Shown one piece after another: positions 20,045 through 26,218 of a DNA stretch of 32,119 bases. This stretch comes from a virus. The translations under genes and the position numbers were made by a program. The stretch spans positions 1 to 32,119 of the IMG/VR virus record IMGVR_UViG_3300022903_000003. The stretch is one strand, 5' to 3'. How positions within the stretch are numbered: the stretch's first letter is position 1; every line of letters begins with the position of its first letter. The notes under the pieces are model-generated. The model was not told the DNA's origin. It saw only the letters and a list, made by a program, of their open reading frames with translations, and did not search any database.

Positions 20045-20247
20045 TACATAAGCTCCATTTTCTGTGAGACAGAAATATGCACGGAAACCAGTTCGCCCTT
20101 GTCGCACTCTGGCGCAACACAACTAAGCTGGACATATGGACCGTCATACGAATGTGTGACGTCCACCTTGAATGTGTCATTACCGCAGGACGGACAAACC
20201 ACCTGAATGGATTGTCCGTCCACGGTCCCCTCAGAAATCTTACTCAT
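20044..20247 (-). CDS. Small zinc-ribbon protein
   Basis: This encodes 67 residues from the ATG at 20247, which overlaps the upstream stop (ATGAGTAA). A longer start at 20271 lies within the poly-Asp codons of that gene. CPSCGNDTFKVDVTHSY and QLSCVAPECDKGELVSV provide a CxxC plus CxxxxC zinc ribbon with strands between. It could be an adaptor for nucleic acid or protein; function unknown. Confidence 0.65.
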   Translation of the reverse strand: MSKISEGTVDGQSIQVVCPSCGNDTFKVDVTHSYDGPYVQLSCVAPECDKGELVSVHISVSQKMELM

Positions 20248-20875
20248 CGTCGTCGTCGTCGTGGTGCCCATTGCAGTTGAACATGTGGTGAAACTCCTCG
20301 TCAGAGAAGTCCCGAGTCACAGATACCAGGTAGGTGGTAGCGAGGTACAGAGCGGCCTTCAGCTCCATCTCAGACATACCGTCGATGACGTCACCCGTCA
20401 TCTCGGCGTGAACCTCCATGTCGGTCGGCTCCTTCTCCGGAAGGGTACGACGGACGGCCGTAGCGATCGTCTCGACATTGAGGCGAGCGTTCTCCGCAAT
20501 GTTCTTGTCGTCGTAGTCCTCCATGGCCTCAGCCACCTGGTCCACAGGGATTCCCAGGAAGGACGCCAGTTCCATCTGGTCAGCCTCCTGAACAAGCTTC
20601 TTCGCCTGGTCGGACAGAGCCTTGTCCTGTTCACCCGACATCATCGAGATGAACGCCTCAAGCGCCACCTCATCCGTGCGAGTGACTGCGAACTCCAAAC
20701 CAGTCGGGTACTCCATGGTCAGCCCAGCATGGGTACCAGGAGCCGACACGTCGAACACGATCTTCGCCTTGGTGCCCTTCAGGTCGACAGGGACCGGCCA
20801 CTCAGCAACCGTGCCGAGACCAACGACCACGTCACCAGGAACCAGACTCTCTACCGTACGGAACTCACTGCTCAT
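20240..20875 (-). CDS. Hypothetical protein with C-terminal His/poly-Asp tail
   Basis: This encodes 211 residues from the ATG at 20875 (GAGGAGG nine bases upstream). The N-terminal about 65 residues form a beta-rich module (LVPGDVVVGLGTVAEWPVP, then KAKIVFDVSAPG) that resembles the start of the 20865-21272 protein. A helical region follows (about 70-195). The C-terminus HHMFNCNGHHDDDDDE is rich in potential metal ligands. No family is recognised. The Asp run is encoded by a (GAC)n-like trinucleotide repeat. Confidence 0.7.
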   Translation of the reverse strand: MSSEFRTVESLVPGDVVVGLGTVAEWPVPVDLKGTKAKIVFDVSAPGTHAGLTMEYPTGLEFAVTRTDEVALEAFISMMSGEQDKALSDQAKKLVQEADQMELASFLGIPVDQVAEAMEDYDDKNIAENARLNVETIATAVRRTLPEKEPTDMEVHAEMTGDVIDGMSEMELKAALYLATTYLVSVTRDFSDEEFHHMFNCNGHHDDDDDE

Positions 20876-21272
20876 TCTGGTACGCCTCCTCAAGCGCTTG
20901 GCAAACGAAGAGAATGTTCCCCTCGTTTTGAAACAGCCTACTCACGATTTCCCGGTCCGTCAAGCTCCTGTACCCGGTTTCGTTCGCTGCCTCCAAGAAC
21001 GCACGGAGATCAGCAATCGCCTGACGTCCTGTGTCTTCGTCCCGAAAGTGGTCAGGGCGCGTCACGTGGTACAACGCGTGTGTCCGTGTTGGAAAGATGC
21101 GCATTCCCTTGGACACGTCGTCTAGGAACGGTTCCACACCAACGTCAAGGTCAGTGAAAAACACGTGTGTTCCGGCTTTCGCGCGGTGAGTCTCGTACAC
21201 CCGACCATAGCCCGGAACGTAGTCGTTGACCTGGAACTCACAGGCAGGAAGGAGAAATTCCTGTTCACTCAT
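20865..21272 (-). CDS. Hypothetical protein
   Basis: This encodes 135 residues, with ATG after GGAGCTAGAGA. The N-terminal FQVNDYVPGYGRVYETHR module parallels LVPGDVVVGLGTV of the downstream gene, so the two may share a domain. The C-terminal half is helical (IADLRAFLEAANETGYRSLT, then ILFVCQALEEAY). It overlaps the next gene by 11 bases. Function unknown. Confidence 0.7.
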   Translation of the reverse strand: MSEQEFLLPACEFQVNDYVPGYGRVYETHRAKAGTHVFFTDLDVGVEPFLDDVSKGMRIFPTRTHALYHVTRPDHFRDEDTGRQAIADLRAFLEAANETGYRSLTDREIVSRLFQNEGNILFVCQALEEAYQNEQ

Positions 21273-21275
21273 TCT

Positions 21276-21632
21276 CTAGCTCCATTCATCTGAGTCTTCG
21301 ACCCATTCCTTACGCTTCAGTGCCTCTTCAGGCGAAAGCCACTCTACCGTAACCTTGGGCACAGGCACAACCCTGTGGAAGGTCACCGTATCACGCTCAT
21401 CCTCGAACGGACCGAAGTCCTGGTTCTCGGTTGCGCCTACCTCGTACGTCGCCCGCCAGTAAGCGTATCCGACCTCTATCACAAGCTCGGACACGTTGCC
21501 CCAGCGAGTGGTGTCCACCAGTTCATTTTCGTACACCACGGCGTCCCCAACCAGCTCATACGGGCGGCTGAACGCAAGCTCTCGCGCCACCTCCACCGGA
21601 ACCAGGATCGTGTCTCTGTCCTTTCCTATCAT
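21276..21632 (-). CDS. Hypothetical protein
   Basis: This encodes 118 residues, with ATG directly after AGGAGGGCAT. It has a beta-rich, acidic sequence (VPVEVARELAFSRPYELVGD, then WGNVSELVIEVGYAYWRATY). No family is recognised. It is the first gene behind the promoter boxes at 21660-21688. Confidence 0.7.
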   Translation of the reverse strand: MIGKDRDTILVPVEVARELAFSRPYELVGDAVVYENELVDTTRWGNVSELVIEVGYAYWRATYEVGATENQDFGPFEDERDTVTFHRVVPVPKVTVEWLSPEEALKRKEWVEDSDEWS

Positions 21633-21659
21633 ATGCCCTCCTAAGTTCGTATGCCAACC

Positions 21660-21688
21660 ACGCTACTCATCAAGGTCCCCCGTGTCAA
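21660..21688 (-). promoter_or_regulatory. Minus-strand promoter inside the end of the RepA-like gene
   Basis: TTGACA at 21688-21683 and TAGCGT at 21665-21660 are 17 bases apart on the minus strand. The -10 overlaps the stop codon of the 21663-22916 gene, leaving a leader of roughly 20 bases to the next start at 21632. Unlike the four others, no hairpin surrounds the -35 box. Confidence 0.6.
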
Positions 21689-22916
21689 CCCCTGCCCGCT
21701 TGCGCCTGAGCTTGAGAGCGTCAGAGACAACAGAGTTCGTGCCCGTGATCCCCATGTCTCGTACACCGCGTACGGTCACGTTCAGGGGGACACCAAGCTT
21801 ATCCATCTCAGCCGCCTTGCGCTCTACAGGCGTTTGCCAAGCACCATCAATAAGAATAGCCGATTCACCCGACGCTGTAAGGGTCAATCCGAACGTATCG
21901 AATGTCTCCATGTTCTTCTGCTTCGGGTTATGAATCATCACGGTAGAGCTGTCCTTAGCCCTCTCCACACGGATCATGATATCCGCAGCGCCATCAACAG
22001 CAGAGCTACCACGAGCATTCTCACCATTGCGCCCTTGGTGGTGGACGGATACCACAGTTGCGCCAGTCGCCTCACGGATTGCTGCCAGAGCTGCAACGAC
22101 CTCACCCATTTCGGTTGCTGAATTCTCGTCAACACCCACGGTCATACGTGCCTGAGTGTCGAAAATAACCATTTCAGGCTTCAATTCGGCCAATTCGAGA
22201 ACAATGGCCTTTTGCTGAACAGGGTCTAGCAGTTGTACAGCCACAGGGAGAAAGATGACATTTTCCATGGAAGTGCCGTAATACTCTTCCCACGCTCGTA
22301 CACGCTTCCGAATACCACCAGCACCCTCACCGAACACATACACGACAGTCCCCTGCCGCGTTTTATGACCATTCCAGTCCATTCCTTGTGAGATATGCCC
22401 TGCCCAATCAAGGGCAAGAAAGCTCTTACCATGGCCAGCCCTTCCAATCAGCCACACATCGGCATTGCACTCAAGAACGCCTTCAATGAGCGGAACAGGC
22501 TCAGGAAGGGCATTCAGGTCACCCGACTTCATGAAGCGAGCACGGAACTTCTCTCGCATGGCTGCCAGCGCGTCATCAGAGGCTTTCTCAGGCTCTACAA
22601 GGTCGCCCTTCATATCCTCTGGTAGTACGTCGTACAAATCGACCTCAGAGAGCTTCAGAGCCTTCAGGATCGTAGTACGGTCGCAACCCTTGGTGTGACA
22701 CTTCAGCCAGACACCAGAACCCCAATCGTGACCATCATACTCATGGTCTGGTCTCCAGGTGATGGAAAGGGCACGCTCGTTATCGCCACCATGGCACACA
22801 CCCCATGTATGATACTGCTCGTTGTATCGACTCTGTAGAATATCCTCTGGCGCAACACCAACCGTGTTGAGTAGCGCATTGAGGACTCGGTTCATCGAAG
22901 GATGCAAAGGGTCCAT
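21663..22916 (-). CDS. RepA-like RecA-fold ATPase (replicative helicase / primase-helicase partner)
   Basis: This encodes 417 residues, with ATG after AGGAGGCCAC. An N-terminal Cys/His set (Cys41-His42 and Cys73-His74...Cys78) suggests a CHC2-like zinc domain as in primases. The ATPase core has Walker A IGRAGHGKSFL (158-167), GEGAGGIRKRV, Walker B MVIFDTQ (249-255) and VVSVHHQGRNGE, then RGSSAVDGAADIMI, as in RepA/AAA_25 helicases. It would unwind DNA for the phage polymerase. The Toprim protein at 13643-14530 may supply the missing half of a primase-helicase. Confidence 0.88.
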   Translation of the reverse strand: MDPLHPSMNRVLNALLNTVGVAPEDILQSRYNEQYHTWGVCHGGDNERALSITWRPDHEYDGHDWGSGVWLKCHTKGCDRTTILKALKLSEVDLYDVLPEDMKGDLVEPEKASDDALAAMREKFRARFMKSGDLNALPEPVPLIEGVLECNADVWLIGRAGHGKSFLALDWAGHISQGMDWNGHKTRQGTVVYVFGEGAGGIRKRVRAWEEYYGTSMENVIFLPVAVQLLDPVQQKAIVLELAELKPEMVIFDTQARMTVGVDENSATEMGEVVAALAAIREATGATVVSVHHQGRNGENARGSSAVDGAADIMIRVERAKDSSTVMIHNPKQKNMETFDTFGLTLTASGESAILIDGAWQTPVERKAAEMDKLGVPLNVTVRGVRDMGITGTNSVVSDALKLRRKRAGVDTGDLDE

Positions 22917-22927
22917 GTGGCCTCCTG

Positions 22928-23182
22928 TTACTTTCTACTGTAGATAACGCGCTTGATCTCTGCTTCGCGTAGCTGATCGACAATGCACTCTATCGCATCT
23001 TCATCAGCAAGCGCCTTGCCATCAGCCACTGCTTCCGCACCAGTGAGATAGTCGCTTGTCCAGACGTACGATCTTCCCAGGGTCTTAGGGAACCAACAGC
23101 GTCGTCTAAGCTTCAACTTGGTCCTGAGGATGCCGAGCGACAAGCTCTGAGTGTAGTAGAGTCCTCCAAAACCACCCATCAC
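22928..23182 (-). CDS. Hypothetical protein, first gene of the minus-strand block
   Basis: This encodes 84 residues from a GTG at 23182 (AGGAGG seven bases upstream) or 83 from the ATG at 23179. The frame is open further, but only through the operator region. It has a basic middle (LRTKLKLRRRCWFPKTLGRS) followed by YVWTSDYLTGAEAVADGKAL and ECIVDQLREAEIKRVIYSRK. As the first gene downstream of the repeat array it is a candidate early or regulatory protein. No family is recognised. Confidence 0.65.
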   Translation of the reverse strand: MMGGFGGLYYTQSLSLGILRTKLKLRRRCWFPKTLGRSYVWTSDYLTGAEAVADGKALADEDAIECIVDQLREAEIKRVIYSRK

Positions 23183-23235
23183 GACGTGCCCTCCTTGCTT
23201 GGGATGGTGGAGGCTCCATCGTACCACACGGTCTC

Positions 23236-23409
23236 CGGAACGTGTTACGATGATCTTGGAACACACCTTGTTACGAATCTGTTCCGTCTGTAGTAGTGTA
23301 ACATCGTTTGTGCAGGTGAGAGTGTTACGGTCTTGTTCCGTTTGATACACTGGTGTCTTGTTACGTTGTTCCCCCTCTTATGGGGGGAACACGTACACAG
23401 AAGGCGGAA
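23236..23409. promoter_or_regulatory. Divergent control region with repeated operator-like sites
   Basis: TGTTACG occurs at 23243, 23269, 23323 and 23359. The copies at 23269 and 23323 are each followed after five bases by GTTCCGT, and the one at 23359 by GTTCC after two. The GGAAC complement appears at 23237, 23258, 23386 and 23406, and GTGTAACA at 23297. No such cluster was noticed elsewhere in the window. It lies between the minus-strand block and the plus-strand genes, so a regulator binding several sites is likely. Confidence 0.65.
23368..23390. repeat. Inverted repeat in the divergent region
   Basis: GTTCCCCC and GGGGGAAC form an 8-bp palindromic stem with a seven-base loop. Its arms contain the GTTCC/GGAAC element of the operator array. 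It could act as a hairpin or as a dyad protein-binding site. Confidence 0.6.
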
Positions 23410-23440
23410 CATGAAGAGATTGAAGAGCCTGAGACTGTAC

Positions 23441-23469
23441 TTGTCGGGTCTCATGGGCTGTGGTATGGT
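23441..23469 (+). promoter_or_regulatory. Plus-strand promoter (TTGTCG, 17-base spacer, TATGGT)
   Basis: TTGTCG at 23441-23446 and TATGGT at 23464-23469 are 17 bases apart, leaving a leader of about 20 bases to the ATG at 23498. It lies immediately to the right of the operator-like repeats. Confidence 0.55.
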
Positions 23470-23497
23470 GGGTACCTACCTAGTCAAAGGAGGGCAC

Positions 23498-23896
23498 ATG
23501 GAGGGACAGAAGGTGATCTTCACTGTACAGGTTCCAGCTACTGACATCCGTAAGGGTGACGTAGTGGAGTTCTGTGGAGATCAGTATGTGGTTGACTGCG
23601 TTGCCACCATGTTCAACGAAATCAATCTTACCGCAACCAGCATCACGGGAACGGAGATTGATCTTAATGTCTCCAAGACGGCTGTTCTCACCGTGATACG
23701 CTCTCGTGGTACCGTGGTTGAGATCCTTGACGGAGACTATGCACACGATGAAATGATCATCACGAAGACGCATGATCAGTTCAACAACTCTCAAATCGTG
23801 TTTAGCTTCAAGGATGCTAGTGGAGATTTGTCCTCTGAGTTCTGTGTTCTTCTGGTTTCCCTGAAGGAAGCCCTGGAATATGTGGAGAGCCTTTGA
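23498..23896 (+). CDS. Hypothetical protein, first gene of the rightward cluster
   Basis: This encodes 132 residues from the ATG with AGGAGGGCAC directly before it; the frame continues upstream only through the promoter. It is a beta-rich protein (VIFTVQVPATDIRKGDVVEF, then SKTAVLTVIRSRGTVVEILD) with two halves of similar strand pattern. No family is recognised. Position next to the operator array suggests an early or regulatory gene. Confidence 0.68.
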   Translation: MEGQKVIFTVQVPATDIRKGDVVEFCGDQYVVDCVATMFNEINLTATSITGTEIDLNVSKTAVLTVIRSRGTVVEILDGDYAHDEMIITKTHDQFNNSQIVFSFKDASGDLSSEFCVLLVSLKEALEYVESL

Positions 23897-24078
23897 TCTG
23901 TCCTCAGTGTAAGCAAGCTGCTGATAACAACCAGCCTCTGGACCACTGTAGCGTACCAGGCTGCACGTGTGCCCACCACCCCGTAGGAACGTGTCAGAGA
24001 AGGGAGTACGCTGATGGAGGTCCCTCTCAAGAGGAAGTACCGAGCAGCGACCAAGAGCCGGTACAAGAGCGCCAGTAA
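23893..24078 (+). CDS. Small putative zinc protein (TTG start)
   Basis: This encodes 61 residues from a TTG in a TTGA overlap with the preceding stop. The N-terminal half has a dense Cys/His set (MICPQCKQAADNNQPLDHC, then VPGCTCAHHPVGTC), giving room for a CxxC and CxC/HH site. The last 20 residues overlap the following gene by 65 bases and are low in complexity, so the C-terminus is doubtful. Confidence 0.45.
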   Translation: MICPQCKQAADNNQPLDHCSVPGCTCAHHPVGTCQRREYADGGPSQEEVPSSDQEPVQERQ

Positions 24079-24193
24079 CAACGGTCAGCCCAAGCGTAAG
24101 AAGAGGAAGACCGGTATCCGTAACCACGGTACTCCCCGTATGCTGGTGCTTCAGGCGTCGGGTAAGAAGACGATTAGGGTTGTGGGAGAATGA
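24014..24193 (+). CDS. Small, highly basic protein
   Basis: This encodes 59 residues, with ATG seven bases after GGGAG. It is rich in Lys/Arg (VPLKRKYRAATKSRYKSAS, then PKRKKRKTGIRNHG). The likely behaviour is binding to DNA or RNA. Its end overlaps the next start in an ATGA. No family is recognised. Confidence 0.6.
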   Translation: MEVPLKRKYRAATKSRYKSASNNGQPKRKKRKTGIRNHGTPRMLVLQASGKKTIRVVGE

Positions 24194-24306
24194 TCGAACA
24201 GTACGATCAGTGGCTGAACATCATGGCTGGTCTGGCCCTTATCGGCAGTATCGTGGCTATAGCTTTGATGGCAACTATCATGGTGTATCTCTGGCACAGG
24301 ATGTGA
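24190..24306 (+). CDS. Small membrane protein, one transmembrane segment
   Basis: This encodes 38 residues, with start in an ATGA overlap. A polar start (MIEQYDQWLN) is followed by a hydrophobic helix (IMAGLALIGSIVAIALMATI) and MVYLWHRM. Predicted single-pass. Function unknown. Confidence 0.55.
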   Translation: MIEQYDQWLNIMAGLALIGSIVAIALMATIMVYLWHRM

Positions 24307-24311
24307 TCTGT

Positions 24312-24602
24312 ATGGCGTACCCTGATATATGGGCTATTACGATAGAGTACTTCACACCACGCACACCGGCTAATGACACGGGTGGTATCTGGTTGCCAGT
24401 GCCCCACCATCAGAAGCCACACCGGGCGTACTTCACAGAGGCAGGGTACAAGAGTGCCCTTACTCAGATAGAGGGGAAGTACCGAGGTAGGTACAGCGGG
24501 TACTACCGTACTGCTGGTACGGGGCATGGTAGGTACCGTATCACTGGTGTGCACTACACAACAGACAGTGCTGTATCAGAGACCATCATCACTGTCAACT
24601 GA
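24312..24602 (+). CDS. Hypothetical protein
   Basis: This encodes 96 residues from the ATG at 24312; a GTG at 24303 is also possible. It is rich in Tyr/Gly/Arg (GKYRGRYSGYYRTAGTGHG) and beta-like at the end (HYTTDSAVSETIITVN). No family is recognised. Confidence 0.6.
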   Translation: MAYPDIWAITIEYFTPRTPANDTGGIWLPVPHHQKPHRAYFTEAGYKSALTQIEGKYRGRYSGYYRTAGTGHGRYRITGVHYTTDSAVSETIITVN

Positions 24603-24607
24603 GTACA

Positions 24608-24616
24608 TGATATACT
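24608..24616 (+). promoter_or_regulatory. Possible extended -10 promoter
   Basis: TGATATACT matches the extended -10 form TGnTATAAT at seven of eight fixed positions, but no -35 box is seen. It would transcribe a roughly 90-base leader, including the hairpin at 24658-24686, into the GIY-YIG gene. Confidence 0.35.
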
Positions 24617-24657
24617 AGGATGATGCTGGCATAGCTGTATCCTCATTGCTGCGGCCC

Positions 24658-24686
24658 CTTGCTATCAGACTTAAGGTGATAGCAAG
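24658..24686 (+). terminator. Hairpin before the GIY-YIG gene
   Basis: A 10-bp perfect stem (CTTGCTATCA with its complement) encloses a nine-base loop. It is followed by TGGGTCGCTTTATTG. It could terminate the small-gene cluster or act in the leader of the nuclease gene. Confidence 0.55.
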
Positions 24687-24712
24687 TGGGTCGCTTTATT
24701 GTAGGAGGGCAA

Positions 24713-25159
24713 ATGTTTGTCGTATATTCTTTTTATGATGCAAATGGTGATCTACTTTATGTGGGACAAAGTATTAATGTTGGTGCTCGCATTCAATACC
24801 ATTCCACACAACAGCCGTGGTTTAGTGAGGTAGCGGATATCCGCCTTGAATACTACCCTAATGATAAAGCTATGTGTAGGGCTGAGATCCAAGCTATCGC
24901 TAGGGGTAACCCTAAGTACAACTATGACCACACAGGTAAAGCGCAACGTAAGCACACGCTGGGTTGTGACGATGACTGTATGTTGATGCTAGACGGTATC
25001 CGTTGTGGTGCAGTGCGTACTGTATCTGATGCACTGAAGTTCTTTGCTGATAGCTTTAGCCGAAGTGATGCGGCTATGTTCAGGTTGAAGATAGATAAGA
25101 AGATAGTGGTTGATATTCATGGTTGTATATTCATACATGACTTGCATACTCATTCATAA
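24713..25159 (+). CDS. GIY-YIG-type endonuclease
   Basis: This encodes 148 residues, with ATG after AGGAGGGCAA. VVYSFYDANGDLLYVGQS (the GIY...YIG region), INVGARIQYH (Arg of the catalytic core), the PWFSEV segment and AEIQAIARGNPKYN (Glu, Pro, Asn) follow the family order. The C-terminal 60 residues (CDDDCMLMLDGIRCGAVRTV) might recognise DNA. The gene is clearly AT-richer than its neighbours, which suggests recent acquisition as a homing-type element. It borders the putative packaging region. Confidence 0.78.
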   Translation: MFVVYSFYDANGDLLYVGQSINVGARIQYHSTQQPWFSEVADIRLEYYPNDKAMCRAEIQAIARGNPKYNYDHTGKAQRKHTLGCDDDCMLMLDGIRCGAVRTVSDALKFFADSFSRSDAAMFRLKIDKKIVVDIHGCIFIHDLHTHS

Positions 25160-25510
25160 GCATGCATAGATATACAGACGATGACTACGATGAGTTACGA
25201 CCACAGAGTGTGTCGGATTGGTCACTCTAAATAAAGGGCTTGAATTGCACCCGTTACCACTCCGGAGCGTAATGGAGTCCCTTTACAGTGTACGTATGTG
25301 CAGGTCAGAGCCCCGCTGGGGGTAGGGGCGGTCAAATCGCTGGTAGCAGAGAGTTATAGGACCCCCCTGGCAACCCCCCATTTAATATGTCAGAAAAAGC
25401 AATTTTAAAATGGTCTATTACGCTGCGTGAATGGCATGAATAGATGATGAATACCATTCATGAATAGTCATGCATACGCTATTCATCGAACACATAAAGG
25501 AGGGCAATTA
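25160..25510. other. Noncoding region, possible genome-end/packaging site
   Basis: There is no convincing gene in about 350 bases. It contains an interrupted hairpin (AAAGGG...ACTCC with GGAGTCCCTTT, 25234-25285), a GCCCC...GGGGC hairpin near 25311-25330, a C-rich stretch with two C6 runs (about 25361-25379) and an AT-rich part with ATGAATAG repeats (25436-25486). The position just before the small terminase gene fits a cos or pac site, but no cut site can be proven. Confidence 0.4.
25436..25486. repeat. ATGAATA repeat cluster upstream of the small terminase
   Basis: ATGAATAG occurs at 25436 and 25460, ATGAATAC at 25447 and the reverse CTATTCAT at 25479. ATGAAT-acc-ATTCAT (25447-25461) is a small dyad, and GATGAATA...TATTCATC encloses the rest. 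The set lies 25 bases before the first gene of the packaging cluster and could bind terminase or a regulator. Confidence 0.6.
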
Positions 25511-25711
25511 GTGGTCCCGAAAGTTGCGAAAGAAATAGTTGTGAATCGCCAGGGCGGTTTTGCGGAATTGCTTATCGACGGCGAGCCGTTTCCATTTGCC
25601 ATTAGCGCAGATGTGAAGACCATAATCAATTCAGATGCCATGCCTTATGTGGAAATTACCATTTGGACTGACAGTTTGGTCGTCAAGAACACCCTTTCAA
25701 CGGAGGAATAA
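25511..25711 (+). CDS. Small hypothetical protein before the terminase genes
   Basis: This encodes 66 residues from the GTG at 25511, which has AGGAGG seven bases upstream; an ATG at 25460 lies within the repeat cluster. IVVNRQGGFAELLIDGEPFP, followed by FAISADVKTIINSDAMPYVE, is beta-rich. Similar small proteins often precede terminase genes in actinophages, with unknown function. The following gene starts two bases after its stop. Confidence 0.72.
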   Translation: MVPKVAKEIVVNRQGGFAELLIDGEPFPFAISADVKTIINSDAMPYVEITIWTDSLVVKNTLSTEE

Positions 25712-25712
25712 C

Positions 25713-26195
25713 GTGGGCGGAACCGGGTCGGGTAGAAAGAGAAAGCCCACTGAGACAATGGAGCTAGAAGGCTATCGAAAGGACCGGCTAAACACCAATC
25801 CGCCGAAACTCGATAAACTAGCTTCCGCCGAACCTCCCCCGAATATGAACGGCTATGCGCGTGAGGTATGGACTCTGTGGCTTCCTCAGCTCACGAAAGC
25901 TGGTGTTGTGACCACGGCTGACCTCCCCGCCTTCAGAATCCTCTGTGAGGCGTTCGGTGAGTACCGGATGGCAGTGGATAACCTGGAGAGCGAAGGCTAC
26001 ATCATCACGCAGTACAACAAAGACAGTACGCGGGAGGTTGTCAACCCTTGGCAACGGATTAAGAACGACGCTGAGGCCAAGATTGCCCGTTACATGGCGC
26101 GGTTTGGCCTTACGCCTGCCGATAGAGCAGGTTTGGAATTGCCGGACAATTCAAACAATGGAAATCCGAACGATCCTAGTCGTTTTCTGGAGTAA
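25713..26195 (+). CDS. terS: Terminase small subunit (P27 family)
   Basis: This encodes 160 residues from a GTG with GGAGGAATAAC before it. The start GGTGSGRKRKP is the basic tail common in P27-type small terminases. The core (GYAREVWTLWLPQLTKAGVV, TADLPAFRILCEAFGEYRMA, then VNPWQRIKNDAEAKIARYMA and RFGLTPADRAGLEL) matches Terminase_4. It recognises the packaging site and feeds DNA to the large subunit. The large subunit gene is nearly 1 kb downstream, separated by a protease and two tRNAs. Confidence 0.9.
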   Translation: MGGTGSGRKRKPTETMELEGYRKDRLNTNPPKLDKLASAEPPPNMNGYAREVWTLWLPQLTKAGVVTTADLPAFRILCEAFGEYRMAVDNLESEGYIITQYNKDSTREVVNPWQRIKNDAEAKIARYMARFGLTPADRAGLELPDNSNNGNPNDPSRFLE

Positions 26196-26218
26196 TTGAC
26201 CCTTTTGGAGGTAAATTC

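Noticed and set aside
20207-21157. 316-codon plus-strand open frame
   Set aside because: It is antisense to three overlapping minus-strand genes with good ribosome binding sites; the translation is His/Arg/Leu-rich low-quality sequence and has no start signal.
23236-23409. CRISPR-like array
   Set aside because: The repeats are 7-19 bases with irregular short spacing; they fit operators, not CRISPR repeats.
24570-24598. Minus-strand TTGACA with TACAGC 17 bases on
   Set aside because: It is inside a plus-strand gene and would give only antisense RNA; the -10 box is poor.
25162-25230. 22-residue open frame (MHRYTDDDYDELRPQSV...)
   Set aside because: It has no ribosome binding site and no neighbour coupling; kept as noncoding, although a remnant is possible.
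25234-25285. Possible tRNA or tmRNA fragment in the interrupted hairpin
   Set aside because: Only the outer pairing exists; there is no T loop, D arm or anticodon arm.
26041-26049. Minus-strand TTGACA inside the small terminase gene
   Set aside because: No -10-like box at 16-18 bases and no minus-strand gene downstream.
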